A stretch of 64,000 bases of DNA, taken from the NCBI GenBank assembly GCA_013397935.1, contig VZRN01000631.1:820477-884476 (forward strand), read 5' to 3'. The DNA comes from Dasyornis broadbenti. Its lineage: Eukaryota; Chordata; Aves; Passeriformes; Dasyornithidae. Below, in pieces: positions 23,431 to 37,800 of this stretch. Each line of letters starts with the position of its first letter. Position 1 is the first letter of the stretch. The notes under the pieces are model-generated. The model saw only the letters and a program-made list of their open reading frames with translations. It was not told where the DNA came from and searched no databases. A program made the position numbers and the translations under genes.

Positions 23431-26068
23431 CAAAAGGGACTCTACGATTCCCATAACTCAAGGGAGTATATTGTTCAGCTGAGGCACAGGCCAGTGCCTC
23501 GCAGGCCCTATCACTGGCTGACAGAATTAGATTCTGATTCATGCTCTGTAGCTCGTGTAATGCCAGCCAGGGACAAGAGCCTTCCATGGGAACATTTCAG
23601 CCGGTCCCCTCCTTATCAGCTCCAGAACAGCTGCCAGACTCTAAGGTCGCTTGATAGAGAATTTAATTCTTAAGATTGCACATTAATTTCTAAATTCTTT
23701 CTTATCCATGTGCTGTGATTTGAGACTGCATTCAATGCAGCCCAGCACAGGGCAAGCCTTTCCCATCCACACCCCTCCTTCCTGTCTGCAAACTTCCTTC
23801 CTATAGATTTACCCAGACATCTTTGAGCTAAATTAACACCCTGTACACTTCTTTGACCAAGCACTAGCAGATAGGAAACCTGATTTTGACCTCTCACTAG
23901 CTACCAGACAGAGAGATTTTAAAACACCCTGTACATGTAAAAGTTTTAGTTTATTCATCTGCCTTTATCATGAAGTAAAGGGATATTTATTTTCACCCAG
24001 CAGCTAACCACCGCAGTAGATCTTTAAAATAATGATTTCCCACCCTATCAATTCATTGTAGGGCAGAGCTCACTAAAGGCTACAAAATGGTTTCAAATCC
24101 CTCAACATATTATGCAATTTTTGAACTAATAATTCCCTGGTTTATAATCCTCTGCTCTTTCATATTCATAAATTTTTAAATTACTCTTTACTACGGTCAA
24201 GAGCACTGCAGAATAAATGCATGAAAACAAGCAATCAACGATTGAAACTTTTGGCAAGTCAGAGTGGAATTGAGTTACAGTGGAAAAAATCAGTATTAGA
24301 GTTCAATATGACCAGGTCTCCTGCTTTGCTTAGGACAGTTCCAGGTTCCACAATTGTTTCCTGGAAGGATGTGTGCTGTGCATGTAGTAAAATGAACCCT
24401 GTGTGTGAGAAAGAACCAGCATCCTCTCCTTTCCTTGATAAATTGGCCTCTTTGGTGTTAAGTTACCGAGGGAAAAGGGACTCCCTCTCCAGAAGTGTAG
24501 GGAACAGAGTGGGTATTGCCATTTTTTCTGCTTTCCAGACTGCCTAGTTATGGGCAGTCCAACAGATTAAGTCAGGCAGACAGATCAAATTAATTTATTC
24601 AGAATCTTTAATTCTGAAACCAAAGTTACAACTCTGTTCCAGATCACTGCAACTGAAACCAAGCCCTAAATAAATAGACAATTACAGGAACCCAGCTTGG
24701 ACCAGTGATGTGTCTGGTATGATCACGCCATGACCAACACAAGCCCTTCAGATGAAGGTGCAAGATGTTCCAGAGGAGACAAACACTGAAAAAATGTTGA
24801 GAGGGAGCCACATTCCTCCTTATGCTGCCCCAAAACCCATTTGGCTTCTACCCTGACTATATAAACACAGCTTTCGTTCATCCCTGATCTTTTAATTGTG
24901 AACAACCTCATTAGTTTTAGCAAAGGAATCCTACCAAATTTCAGGCCTCATAAGTATGAAGGGAATGAGAGCCACAAATTGATTATGCACTGTACCTAAA
25001 CAACGTTTTTTTTTTGCTGCCTTCCAACGCTATTGCCTGCCTCCCACCATCCTCTGTAACCTGACCCTTATTTCACATATTAATGTTATTAGCTGTTCCC
25101 TCTTCTTCTGTCATTTCAGCAAGAACAATGGAAGACAACCAACAGGCAATCAAGGGTAACAGAGAGAAAGAAGATCAAGGTCAATGTTTTAAAAAAAAAA
25201 AAAAATTAACTGCGCGATTTTATCCTTTTACCGATAACAAATTCCAGACCATGGTTATAAAGAGTGTCCTGGAAATGTAACGTAACCTTGGGAGAAAAGA
25301 CCTGTGTGCCCACATTTCAGTCAAAAGATCTCAAATAATTGCTTGGATGGAAACAACCATTCTGAGGGAATAATGAGGTGGAAGCAGGCTGATGCTGATA
25401 TGCACAGACTGCCCTCCTATGTATCAGATACACGTCAGTCCCCAGAGCTTATGGCCTTCATTCCAAAGAGCAGCAAGTGGTGATACTGCTGCCCAATCTT
25501 CTCCCTAGGAGAGGAAAAGGTTTTGATGACTCAAAATTTTTCTATGGAAACATGATCTACCTGTTGATGTCCTGGCTGGCCTTCAGCTTTTCCCCACTAT
25601 GTGGACTATTCTTGTTACCTCCCAGCCCCAGATGGACTCACTTTCAGCGAGGAGTTTTTGCCTGGTTTTCATTTGGTTTCTGTCAGTAAAGCCTAAGGAA
25701 TAGCTTAGGCTCTCAATAGCAAAGCCCACTCTCGTTTTATTACAGAAGATTGATGAATTTTAAGTCCAAAATCTGTTTTAAACACGGACTATTGCACTCA
25801 GGAAGAATGACTTACATCTGTATCTCGCAATGCTTTCCATTCCCCTAAGAAAGTGGTGCATTTTAATTACTTGCTTACTGCTATTTCTGCAGCAACAACA
25901 GTTGATGCCCTTAAATCCATTTTAACAATTTTGATGCTATTAGCAGCAGCAGAGCTAAATGTGCTTAGGAAAGGTTGTGTCACATCAGAAACTGGTTTTG
26001 AAGCCTGATCCCTCAGGCCACCACTCCTCGGTTTTTCCTTTCTTTTCAGTTAGCAAAGCATGGAAAGA
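23431..26068. other. Unique non-coding stretch
   Basis: No gene or interspersed repeat is recognised. There is an A15 homopolymer at 25191-25205. A small hairpin of 8-bp arms (AGCCTAAG / CTTAGGCT) with a 6-nt loop lies at 25690-25711. Confidence 0.5.
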
Positions 26069-26113
26069 TTTTTTTATTATTATTATTATTAATTTTCCTT
26101 TTTTTAAAAAAAA
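26069..26113. repeat. T7, (TTA)n, T/A low-complexity tract
   Basis: A T run, about six TTA units, then T7-A8 that can fold back on itself. Simple sequence only. Confidence 0.85.
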
Positions 26114-26934
26114 TTGATTCCTCTTAGTTATTTGAACCTTAGAGGCAAATAAATAAATAGAAGCTAACCAGCCCTCAAAGACTTGCTTTTGCAGCAAGGC
26201 AGACAAATAAGACCACAATTTAGGAACATAACTTTTTTTCTAACTTCCGGATGGTTACCACAGACCTGATTCCCATCTATATTTTACATCGCCAGTAAAT
26301 AAGGGGAAAGTAGAATAAACATATTTACAGTTGCATTCACATTAAGGAGCCTGATTCCACTCTCCCATGAATGGAACCATGTAGATGATCCCTCCAGCAA
26401 GAACAGGGGCATTAGGGCTGGGAAGGAGATGGTGAGGGTGGGAGTCACAATACTCTGTGCCAGCTACTGTGGTAATACTGCAAAAGCTCTGAAAGTGTCA
26501 AAGGACAGTCACAGAAGGGGATGCCGGAATGGACGCTGATGGACATAGCCTGAAGGGCTGAAGCAAAACTGGGAGAGAATTTATCCTGAAACTTATTCTC
26601 CACACATGCACAGTTTCTGGAAGACTTATCATTTTACACATTCTCTGTTATTCCAGTAATCTACTGCTCTTGGCCATCTACAAAACTGGAGATTTCTTTA
26701 AGTCATCAATGGAAACTTCAAGCCAGGATCTGCTCTTGGCAGGCATTGTAGGTTCACTTGGTTGCAGAATAACCAACCTTCATTTTTACATTAGTCTAGA
26801 TAAAACAGTGACCCATCAAACCCGATTCACTGGGACAGTCTGCTTTGTCAGACTTGTTCTGTTTCCTTTTCCTCTGCATCTGCAGTACCAGCATAACCTT
26901 CCGTTCCTGTAGCTTCACAATAAGGACTTCTCTT
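26114..26934. other. Unique non-coding stretch
   Basis: No gene is recognised. Near 26351 the phrase 'gcctgattccactctccc' weakly recalls the old palindromic repeat family found elsewhere in the window. It is too short to call. Confidence 0.5.
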
Positions 26935-27292
26935 TCACAGAATGGGTCAGTTTGGAAGGGATCATAGTGGTTCAGCTGGTCCCACCTCCCTGCACGAGCC
27001 AGGTCATGCCAAAGCACGCGGCACAGGATTGTGTCCAGAGGGTTCAGGAATATCTTGAGTGAGGGAGACTTCACACTCTCTCTGGCTGATCCGTTCAATG
27101 TGCGGTCACTGCAGAGTAAAGAAGTTCTTCCTCATGCTCAGGTGGAACTTCCTGTGCCTCACTTTCTGCCCATTGCCTCTTGCCCTATTGCTCAACACCA
27201 CCGAGCAGAGCCTGGATCCAACCTCTGGCACCTCGCTGCAGATACTGACAGACAGTGAGGGAATCCCCTCTCAGCTGTCTCATTCCTTCAGG
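26935..27292 (-). mobile_element. CR1 LINE fragment, about 360 bp
   Basis: It starts with the inverted tail 'tcacagaatgggtcagtttggaagggatcatagtgg'. The CR1 block order follows: 'ggtcccacctccctgcacg', 'gcacaggattgtgtccaga', 'gtaaagaagttcttcctcat', 'ggtggaacttcctgtgcctc', 'cccattgcctcttgccctat' and 'cccctctcagctgtct'. This is one of the two longest CR1 pieces in the window. It is 5'-truncated and carries no intact coding sequence. Overlapping frames are shadows of its untranslated region. Confidence 0.9.
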
Positions 27293-30200
27293 TTATCATC
27301 CTGATCCTTTCATTCGTACAGCCACAGTAGCCTGGACAAGAGTCCTGGTAACTGCAGTACTCAAAAGTCACAGATTTGACTTTTCTGCCTAGCCCAAACT
27401 GCAGAAACATCCAGTGATGCACAGGGTCACGCTGGTATAGATCTCTGAAAACCGTGCTCGTTCCCAGGACTTGGTGCTGTAAGAATGCCGGGAGTTTTTC
27501 TTTCCACAAATAGACGTTTCAGGCATATTTGCTTAAACCCTTGAGGTTGACAATCAGCAATACTTCTTCCCAGCGCAGCAACTGCTTGGGAACTGCCAAA
27601 TATTGCGAGCAGAGAGTCCAAGAACCGTCTCCCAAAGATTATACGTGCTGCTACAAGAAGTGGGGATTGAATCTCCCATAGCGAGCTGTCTGCTGCTGAT
27701 CTTTCCCAATTAACGGTTGCGTAATGTGGGGGCAATCAGGGTCTAAATATCTTGGCACAACTCTGTTTGGGAAAACCCTAGTGCTTGACTCTTACAGAGC
27801 TGTAAAAGGTTTGCTGGCAATTAGAGGAAGAAGAGTATTAAAAAGTAACAGGGTTAGTCCAGCTCTAAAAAAGACTCCTATCACGTGTATTTGCAACGAT
27901 GATGGGAGATATTAGAGGACTGTCATTTTTCCTTCCCAAGAAAAGACAATGAGTTCTGTTTAAAAGGGTGGATCTCTGAAAGAATTCCTCTATTTCGAAT
28001 TATTCTGAGGGGTTTCGCTTCAAAAGAACTTCTTCCCAGAAGAAGCGTGACAGAAAGGGGATTTCTATGATCTTGTCATGTCCTTCAAGCAGATTTTCAG
28101 GCCAACAAACAAATATGGCAACCAGCCATCATGGGTGAAGCCAAGGAACACACGGCTGTTTTTTATATATTTTTATTTTTTTATGTTGTCAAATGTCATG
28201 ACAGAAAAATTCATGAGAAAATGCCTTGCAATTCCCAGGAAGCTTAAGAGGGGGAAACCTCTTTATTAATAAAAAGATATCTAAACTCCAAAACCTGCCT
28301 TAGGACATAAGGGAGCTCTCTAAGCAAAGAGGTAAAAAAAAAGAACAAAAACAACTTCGTAGGAAATCCAAAAAGGCATCACAATTTTAATGTTTAAACA
28401 TTTAAAATGGGGAGGGGGAAAGACAAGTCTTATTCCTTTCGGTCTTTCCTGACACAATGTGTAATTACACGACATATATTTAAGCAACTTACATTTAGCC
28501 TGTGGACTCCACCAGAAATGATTACAGCAATGAGCAGCTTAATAAGATTCATAGCTGTCCCCAGAGAAGGGCCATGTCCTCCAGGGCAGCAGAGGGACAA
28601 ATTGCTCAGCAGAAGCAAAGATGGAAAGCTCCTGCAAGATTCATTCATTGTCACCTTCCACAGTGACCAGTCTTGTGTGGCTGAGTTAAAGCAGCCCCAA
28701 AAGCCTCTCCCAGTTATTGCACGCCAATATGACCACTGGTGTGTTGGAGTCTTCTGCTATCTCTCTTAGAAGTTCTGCTACTCAGAGATATCCTAAGCAA
28801 AGGCCAGTCGTGCTTTTGTCCAGGATGGGAAAGGATGGGAAAAAACGGACCAGAGCACCAAAGCTATAACTTGCAATTAGATCAGCTTGTCAAAGACCGG
28901 TAGAAGTTATCCCACGTAGGCTCACAGAGTTTTTTTCCAGGAATGCCAGACTGTCCCGCTATGTTGACTCTGCAGAAAGTTAAATGTTGGGTGCATTTTG
29001 CCTTAAAACTTCCAGATGAAGCACTTGAAGAGTAAGGCCAGAGTCACGTTAGCAGAGACAGCAACGCTACCACACAGAAATCAGAACAGAAGTTGAGTGC
29101 TCCTCCGTCCAAAAGGCTCATTACGTCTTTTATGGATCATATGGATCAACGGAGAGATTGTACAAAATCTAGCCTTGCCCAAGCTTGTTCAGAAATGTGC
29201 ACATTCTCCACAGGAGAAAAGTTGGGGTTGTTTGGGGGGCGGTTATTTGGAAGCCATTTGTGTTTTTTTATCTCTTCAGCCGAATTTCATAGGAAACATG
29301 GAGCTGTAGCATCGTTAGCCTTTTGGATTAGAATATGCTTCTTGCTCTAAGTTTCTGCTGATACATCTTCTACAAATTTCCAGTTCACTCTCTATTCATT
29401 AAATAAACTGTAAATTATAGATTTATATTTCAAGGAGGACTCAAACACGTATGAAAATAAAATCCGGAAATCTGTGACACAGTGCAACTGCATTTGTGTT
29501 TATCTCTGTTGAATACCAATTATCAAGCCAGGAAATCACAGAAATCCCTCAAATTAAAGACTTAGACTTCAAATAGCTGTTTCTGTTAAGAACCTCACTT
29601 CAGGACAAAGCTGCGGGTGAATTTTAAGGGATTGGGAATTCATCTACACATCTATGAGCAACGGAATCTGAATGTCTTGATAAATCATGCCTGATAATCA
29701 CTGATCACACTTGAGAGTATTGTCACTGGACATAAGATAGTATTTCTAAAACTATACATACATTAGAAGCCTGGTAATGTTACTTAAGGATGGGTTGTAT
29801 CTCTTTCAGTTTTTTTCATTATATGTCAGCAGTCTTGTTACCTCTCTTGGTTCAGAGCCATTTCTACCTGGACAAAAGATGTACTGACTGCTCCCAGTCA
29901 CCGTTCATTCTTATTTCAAGTGGTTGTGATATAGATTTATGTCGTTATTTTGAATCTTAGAGCTTTCTGATTTTACTGCTTTCTTTCTTTCCCTGTCCTG
30001 GTTTTTATGTCACCATCTTTTTATGTAGCATAAATTATATCAGCAATGATTTATGAAATTTGATATTACTAAAATTCATAAGAAAAGCTCCCAGTTTGCA
30101 ACTTTTTTTATCAAAACACACTCAAGAGATCCCTTTTAGAGGAAAAGCATTGGTACATTTCAAGACTAGAGTGGGCTCTCCTTTAAATAAGCATTTCCTT

Positions 30201-31470
30201 GTTCTTAGACTCCATATGGAAATCACTAGGTGAAATGCTATGGCTTGTAGGTCTGGCACCATAACCATAGTGCTCCTTTCTGACCTCAAAATCTATCCAA
30301 ACGCTTTGACTTACAGTGCGTCAGCATGAAAAGAAGCTTATTTTTTTTCCACATCATTTTTATAACATTACTCAGGCATTTGTGAGCAGAATGTAAAGCA
30401 GGTCCCGCACGTCATGGATTTTGAAACTCCTGCATTCACATGTAAGAAACAGATGGAGAATTACATTGCCAAGACCTCACCCCCTTTGCAGGGAACTAAT
30501 GGGAACAACAGCATAAAAAGTCTCCAGTTTTAATTGTAGAACTGAAGATTTTTATGAAGTAGTTCATAATTCAGTGATGGAAAGTTGACTTTTGTGGCCA
30601 TTGCTGAAGTAATGAAATCTTGCCACAGAAGCCATCCTGAAGTGCTTTCTAGCCACAAAGGAAGTGAAAACATAGAGAAAATATCTATCCGATAAGGGAC
30701 ATTATACTTTTTGTTGATACTCTATCAAGCAAACACTATTGCAGGTGTTTGGTTAGTTCAGAACATACTTAACTTGCCTGTTACAGAAACTTGTCCTGCC
30801 TCATTGTGTCCCAAGACCCCTCTGCATAGAGGCTGTTTCCACTGTCTCCATCTTCCTCTCCTTTATCAGACATCATTTTCTACCTGTGGACCATCTCTGT
30901 GTGGTCTGGTTTTGGGTGTCACCGAGCCAATCCGCGTCCCAGTGGTGACAAGGTAGAAAGTCAGAAAAGCCATTTGTTGCTAACAGTAATACGTCATCAT
31001 TTTGGCTGCGGCTCTTCACCTGAGTTATGATGGCACTCTGTTGTTGTTGCAATTACCAAATATTATTGCACACAGGCCTTCAGCACAGACACAGCAGATC
31101 TGGGAGCATTCAAACCTCTCGGTATATTTGTACAAGACACCATGCTGCTCTGAGAGCCATCCCACCCACACTCCTCTAAAACACCCAGAAAGGATCCTGT
31201 GGTTTGCTTTAGACCCTGAAATGGATCTTCCCTTTCCTTTCACATTGGAAAGCCCTCACAACTGGGATTTCCTTTGGATCCTTCACCTTTTACTCTGCAT
31301 AACCCATGCCAAGGCTTGTGCTCTGTCAGTGGTGTTTTTTCCCTTAAGTTTCCAAAGCGGAAGACGTGCCAGAGGTAAGTCCAACAGAACATCAGGATTC
31401 ACTTAAGTGCTGTTGCAAAATTCAGCTGAATTCTACCAATTGAAGCATTGAAAAGATTTTGGTAAGAGAC
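27293..31470. other. Unique non-coding stretch
   Basis: No gene is recognised. Frames at 27427-27735 (minus) and 28407-28769 (plus, 120 codons) show no domain. An AT-rich near-palindrome centred on GTTTAAAC lies at 28384-28408. Small duplications such as 'ggatgggaaa' x2 occur near 28823. Confidence 0.5.
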
Positions 31471-33162
31471 TGTCGTGGTTTGACCTTTTTCTAGAGCAGC
31501 AGAATCTTAGGACCTAAACCTGTGCCTGCCAAGGATGTTTTGTTACCATCGCAGAGGGAAGTTGGGCTGCACTAACAGACCTGATTTAAGGCTCAAAGCA
31601 AAAAAATAGCTTCCAAATTAGCTCCAAGTTATCCATCATCCTGATAACCCTCTACAAACACCACGCAAGCCATTAAGGAAGTTGGTGGAAATAAAATCTG
31701 GAAGTGGGTTACACAACTTACAATATGGACTGCAGAACCATATGGTATGGCAAACTAACACTGGATTACAGGCAGCAAGCTTAGGGCCTTGCTATTTTCT
31801 TTACATCAAATATAATCACCATCAACTTCTTCTGAGTAGCCTTCAAATAGGCTCAAAATGTCTCCTTCAGTATTAAGAGGGAACATGAACTAGCTTGGAT
31901 AAAAGGTCAGATCTATGAAAACAGAAAAAAAACAAAACAAAAAAAAAATGGCATTAAACACTCAGACTTGAAGAAAAGGATGCATCATTTAGAATGTTCT
32001 AAGTAGAACAGTCCAAATATTTCGGTATTAGTGCCAAAAGAATCTGAACCAAAATCACACCCATATAAGTATTCAAGCTCACACATTTAGATCCCTGTCC
32101 AAAAACCAGAATCAAATATTCTCTATTATTTTTCTGTCTGGCTTTAGAAAGACTTTCTGGAAATGTCAAAGCAATCTATTTTACGCTTGAGATAAGAAAA
32201 AACAACCAGAAAGTACACAGCACAATGTTTCAGGACCCTATTTGGATCCCTTAACTATAGTGGAAACACTATCAAAGGCTTGCCCCAAATTTACCACAAG
32301 GTAAAGCGTGGCTGAGGCAGTCACTCAAACAAAGAAACAAGTCAGCTCAATATCTTATTCTTGCAATAAAAGTAGTTGATGGGTCATGCAAGTACCACGT
32401 TGCAGAGGTGCAAAAAATCAACCCTTTTCCCACAGAGTTGTGCTCTACACACTGTTTCTATACCACACAGCCACAATTTGTGAATGTGCAATACTTTTTG
32501 TGGCAGTGCTAGTCTGAGCATCCCATTCCTAAAGCTGGTGGAGATAGGGATCCAAAAACACCAGCTGAGCTTTTGCTGATGCAGTGATCCATTTATCCAC
32601 CCGGGTTTAAAGATGCTCCCCTGAGAGATGCTCGCCCTGAAGGCAGCAGCACTGCAACTCCAAGGGGAGGAACACGGAGATAAATCCGGAGCTTTATGTT
32701 GGTCTCCTTGTTACGTGTACAAGAATGTCAAACACCAGGAAGAAAATTTGTTTGGACTTCATGGACTGATCCCTTCACTGTTGCAGGAGGGCATTAAAAA
32801 TACATAAGCCAGCTCACACACTGATTCTTCAATTCCGCACATCCACCCTCTTGCTCAAACCTGAAGTTTGAACCTTCCTTTTAAGGCAGGAGTGGTGTTG
32901 GGCTGCCACAAGGATGATGAAGGCCACAGATGGCAAATGATTACAGCAGCGATAATGAAAATATTTGCCATTAGCACGGAACAGTTTGACACAGAGTCTC
33001 AGTATTTAGAAAGCCACATCCTGCTATTTGCATCCTAGGGCTCTTTGGCTGAGATGCAGCATTTGATGGGTGGGGCAGGATCAGTTAAATGCCGTATGTG
33101 CCAGTATGGGGAACTCTGCAGTGAGAAATAGGGGCCCAGAGCCCTACACAGTAACAGCAGAG
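31471..33162. other. Mostly unique stretch, with an LTR-like start motif
   Basis: At 31471 the string 'tgtcgtggtttgacc' resembles the first bases of LTRs of some avian endogenous retroviruses ('tgtcgtggtttaaccc', recalled). The sequence that follows does not let me trace an LTR or its end. The rest shows no gene. An A-rich tract lies at 31924-31948. Confidence 0.3.
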
Positions 33163-33179
33163 AAAAAAAAAAAAAAAAA
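33163..33179. repeat. A17 homopolymer
   Basis: Seventeen A. No polyadenylation hexamer or retroposed sequence was recognised before it. Confidence 0.85.
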
Positions 33180-34756
33180 TTAGAGTATGAGAAGGGCTCA
33201 AAAAACTTCCTACACATAATGGAGACAGAAAACTTCTCCTGTAAAGAAGTTAAGCAGAAAATAAATATGAGGTGAAATTCCAAACAGAACATGTAAGTAT
33301 TTAAGGTGCCAGCTCCACCTAGCACTCACCTGCAAGAGTTAACGGAAAAATCCCCTAAAGGAAGACATGCAAAAGTGTTTGAAAATGTTTTAGCTGTCCT
33401 TCAAATGCATAAAGGGAAGACAGGCAGCCTTAAGAGTCCAGCCTTCCTGATACGAAAGAGAAAAGCTGCTAAGTATTTCAAGTGTATCTTGGACCTCATT
33501 TAACTTGCAAAGAAAAAAGGTTAATCCTCACAACTTCCTAGTAGGGAACATAATAAAGGAAATAAGCGGTGAATTTAGCAAGCAGGAGTTTCTGTATCCT
33601 TCGCTCTAGACATCAAACAGCTCGAATACGTTGCGTCAAGTAAAAGAAACAGGAAGGGAGAGATCACACAGCTTGAGTTCCTTGGCTCCAGTAAGGCCGA
33701 GGCGCTGCTGCTGAGGAGGATGGAAATCCTATATTCTTCCTCTGGGGCAGGAAGTACCTGTAAACATCTCAGAAATATTCTGCTTTAGCATACTGTAAAC
33801 AAGAATACATCATATCCACTGCTCCAGACCATGTAGGGAAAAGAATTGGACAACCTTGGATTCAACCTAGAACAGGAGAAGGCAGGGGAACTGAGTCATA
33901 GCTTAAAAAAACAAGATTAAAAAGAACTTTTGGGACAGGACAGGAACTGAGGTTTTAAGTGGGGCAATTCCTAAGGAAGGAAGGACACCTACTACCTATT
34001 CCAATAATATTTTGCATTTATGTAACTGCAGTGGCTGCCGTCCAAGGGCCTGAAAATACTAAGGGCTTCCAGTTAACCAGATTTCAAATTCCAGTGAGAT
34101 TATAAAGCATTATTCTTCTTTGTTGCCACATGTCGAAACATCTAGCCAAGAACCAGTTTTACACTTCCAGGCAACTAAAGACCCCCAGTCAGTCAAACAG
34201 GTAATTTTCAAACAAAAATCAGCTGCTATGTATCGGAGCACATCAAGGTTATATTCCCAGCCATGCCTTTCCAAATGGACGTTATGTGTATGGACTATTC
34301 ATTTGGACTTTCCATAAAAACACTTCTCGTGTGGAGACACATAAAACACATATGGCTGCCCTGAAGACCTGGTCCAGAAATTTATGTCCAAGCCCCATTT
34401 ATTTAGATCCATTTGTTGCCTCTTTTCTGAAGAAAGATCCTGGGAAGCAGACAGCAACTGAAATCACAATTCTCTGGTTCTCAGTCCTGCTACTGTTCTA
34501 AGAGTTCATGTCATTTATTATAGAATTAAACCCTAATTTCATTTTAGATAAGCTAGTCAATCAAAGCACCCGGGACCTGAGTTGTCTCTGTGTTGGCCAC
34601 CATTTCTATGAGAGATACTCGATGAATCTAAAGCCTGGCACTAACTGCAACAAAGTGGATAACAGGGAAGGGGAATAATTCAGGGCAAACTTCCAAATGT
34701 CTAGTCCTCTGGCAGAACTTTGTACCCTTAAAGCAGAACATTCAGTGTAACACTTG
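33180..34756. other. Unique non-coding stretch
   Basis: Nothing beyond short chance open frames was found. Confidence 0.5.
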
Positions 34757-34862
34757 TGCCCAGAATGGCTTTGGGAAGCTCATTTAATCTTCTTCAATTT
34801 CCACTTGTGTGAGACAAGAATTATTCCTTGCCTGAGGAGCAGGATGTGATTTAATGATTGAT
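34757..34862 (+). mobile_element. MIR-type SINE relic
   Basis: Block order fits MIR: 'aatggctttgggaagctcat', 'ttaatcttcttcaatttcc', 'gtgagacaagaattattcc', 'ttgcctgaggagcaggatg', 'tgatttaatgatt'. The last blocks match the MIR region 'cttgcctacctcacaggatg...gattaaatgatt'. It is old and diverged but recognisable over about 100 bp. Confidence 0.6.
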
Positions 34863-37800
34863 TGTGCATCCCTCTTGTGAATGTCCAGTGGCATTTCAGC
34901 CTTTTTGCCCTTATTTTTCCTAAAGCAGACACCCATGCAGGCTCACTACTGCTCTGTCACACTCCATACAGGCCACTGCCACAGATACCTTTGTGCACTT
35001 GCTAGGAAAAGACTGCCCACATCATAAAGTGCTTCTTATTTGGAAAGGCTGGAGTATAAACTGAGCTTATTTCCAGTTCTACAGAGCAGAGGGCCAAGAA
35101 CAAAGCTCAAAAGTCTTGACAACACGGAACAAGGAGAGCAGAGTCATAAGGATTACAGGAAGGCAGGAAGAGGACTTTGGTAACAGTGATATTTTGGGGG
35201 TGATCCAGCAAAGTGTTAGGCAAGGTTGATTGATGCATTCCCATGAGGATCTAGAGGCAGAGCAGTACAAATTAGTGATCACAGAAGTGTAACATAAAGG
35301 TTACAGGACAACCTCCAGCTACCATTTTAATCAGGACTCTTTTTTTTTTTTTTTTTTCCCCTAAATCTATTAGTGGATAATGGAACTGACAATTAATATA
35401 AATTTTCAAATGCTAATGTATGTATCTCTGGAAACCGCTCTGTCCAAAGAGATATCACTGGTCAGTAACAGGTTTAGGTTGGGCTTCAGCAGAATAACAG
35501 TCTTTTGTAAAAGCAGCGATGTTGTGGAGTAAGAGAGGAAAGGGTGAATGTTGATGCCAGCAGACCAAGAGAGCCATTTCCTTTATTGAATGGCATTCTG
35601 TGGAAGGAGGAAATCCAGTGCTATTATTACTCTAATAGTTAAATATCTCTGTGCTTCTGTGGAAAAGCATGAATCTCTGTAATGCATCCCAAAAAAAAAA
35701 TGATGGCCTGAAAACCATTAATGGAAATCCTCAGGAAACCTAGAGCCAGAGCAACACACTTGAAATGTTCTACCGATACGCCACACGAGGCCTGCAAACA
35801 TGTCACCTGTAGGTTCAGGAGACAGGTGACAAACTTTGTTTTTTTTATTCCAAGGGCGGTTTACAAGTCTTTGAAGAAGGCTTAAATAGGAAATCTGAAT
35901 TAATTAAAGACGTAGCTGTGCTGCAGAGCACTCCAAAGTCTCAGCACCTGGAGGCATGGAGACATACACGCTCGCATTACTCATGTGGTGCAGTGGGCTG
36001 ACCCGGTCTGAGGTTTTTTTCCTCCCCTGTCACTGAGGGAAGTCTGGTCTTCCTTGCCAGCTCCAGTGGTGGGACTGTGGAAAGCCAGTGGAGCACTAGC
36101 AACATCTGCGTGCTTTAGCTTGCACCGGTGCCGTGGAGCAGCAGGGACAGCAGGACACAAGTCACAGCCTCTCCTGCCCCCAGCTAGGCCAACAGCTAGC
36201 ACCAGCACTCATTCTGGGTGTCCATGAGAAGACGAGGAAAACTCAAGCGAATTCCTGCTCTAACTACACAGAGTTCAAGAGCAGATTCTGGCAACTGAGC
36301 CTGTTTCAACTCCCGCTACCATACCCCTAACCCACATGACACCAAGTGTACTGATGGGACAATGAACTACAGCACTTAGGAAAGAAAACCCAGCTTAGGT
36401 TTAATCAGAGACACATGACATGTTAATGGGTAACTGCAGATTAATTGAAACCATTGCTACAACAAACTAGGAGCTTAGAAGGCAATATCACAGAAATGGT
36501 TTAGAGCTACTTGTGCTGATTAGGCATCAAAGATCTCAAGTAATGTTGCATATATTGAATATTCTGTACTTTGGATAAATTGTTTGATGGGCACTTTAGG
36601 AAAGTTAGCTGAGCTCAGCAGACAGAAAATTGGCGTGGAGACCATGCCAGTATAGATCTGCCACTGTTTGGAATATAAAGGAATAAAACCTCTGTTTGTA
36701 ATCTGCTGCACGAGAACAAAGCAAAAAATATCTCTCAGTAAGAAAAGAGTTTAAAAACACCGAGTTTTTTCATGTTGTTATATGTCTCTGATGTAGCAAG
36801 TCTGCATCAAATGACCTATAAAATTTAGCATGGGGGAGAATCCTTCCCAAAGAATTAGCTGCGCAAGCAGATGAAGCCTAATATGAGGAGGAAAGGAAAA
36901 CAAACAACTTTCAAAGCTGGGTATTTTATTACATATTTAGCCAGCTATATGTTAAAAGAATCATATGAAAGAAGAATAACGTTCCTGTTTGCATTCATAT
37001 GTTCCTTATAACTCGGCTATGTTAGACAAATCCTCTACCGTGTCTGTCGTGTCAGACAAATCATCAGAGATCCGTGCCCGCTCAGTGGGTGTGCAGCAAT
37101 ACGGGACCTCAAAGGTCCCTGCCAGATCTCTGGGTGCCTATGCCCAGAACTACAGGGAAACACTTAAAGGGCTCTGTTTTCACATCCCTGGGGCTGATGC
37201 AGATCACCAGTGAAGCAGCAGTTTGGTCCATGTGAGCCTTAAAAAGAGCATCCTGCACCCCTGCCTGGGTTTTATGTTTGCTGAGTACTCATACACATGG
37301 CTTGAGGGAAAAGCTGCCAGCTAACGCCAAAATATTCAACTTGAGGTCTACCTAAAAACCAGTTTCACCAAAAGTAGTGAGAACCGATCTTGAGAATCCC
37401 ATCTGAAGTCCATAAGCTCCATTACGCTCTGTAAAGGAGATGCAATATTCCAGGTGACACTGAATTTGCCATTGAAATGCTAGATTTTCATTAGAATTTG
37501 TCATCTTTCTTATTCTGAATGTATTTTAGGCAAAGTGGTCAGAAACAAGCACAGTACCTTCCTAGATACCATTTTATGGGTAAACTACACCTCTCCTATC
37601 AGGGTTAAGTGTTAATAAAAGCCTGACCTAGTTGAAAAGGTCTGAAACAGACGATTGAGGAAGATGCTCAGGCCCTACCTCTCCATCATAGAGGAAAAAA
37701 GGGATGAAAAAATCAAAAGAAGGAGGGGAAAGGGATTTGTCTCCCTGCCAATGCATTCTGGCAGCTCCATAAAGCTGGGATGCCCAGATACCATATAACT

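Noticed and set aside
26796..27304. Open frames of 73-100 codons on both strands
   Set aside because: They lie in the CR1 fragment at 26935-27292, which is 3' untranslated LINE sequence.
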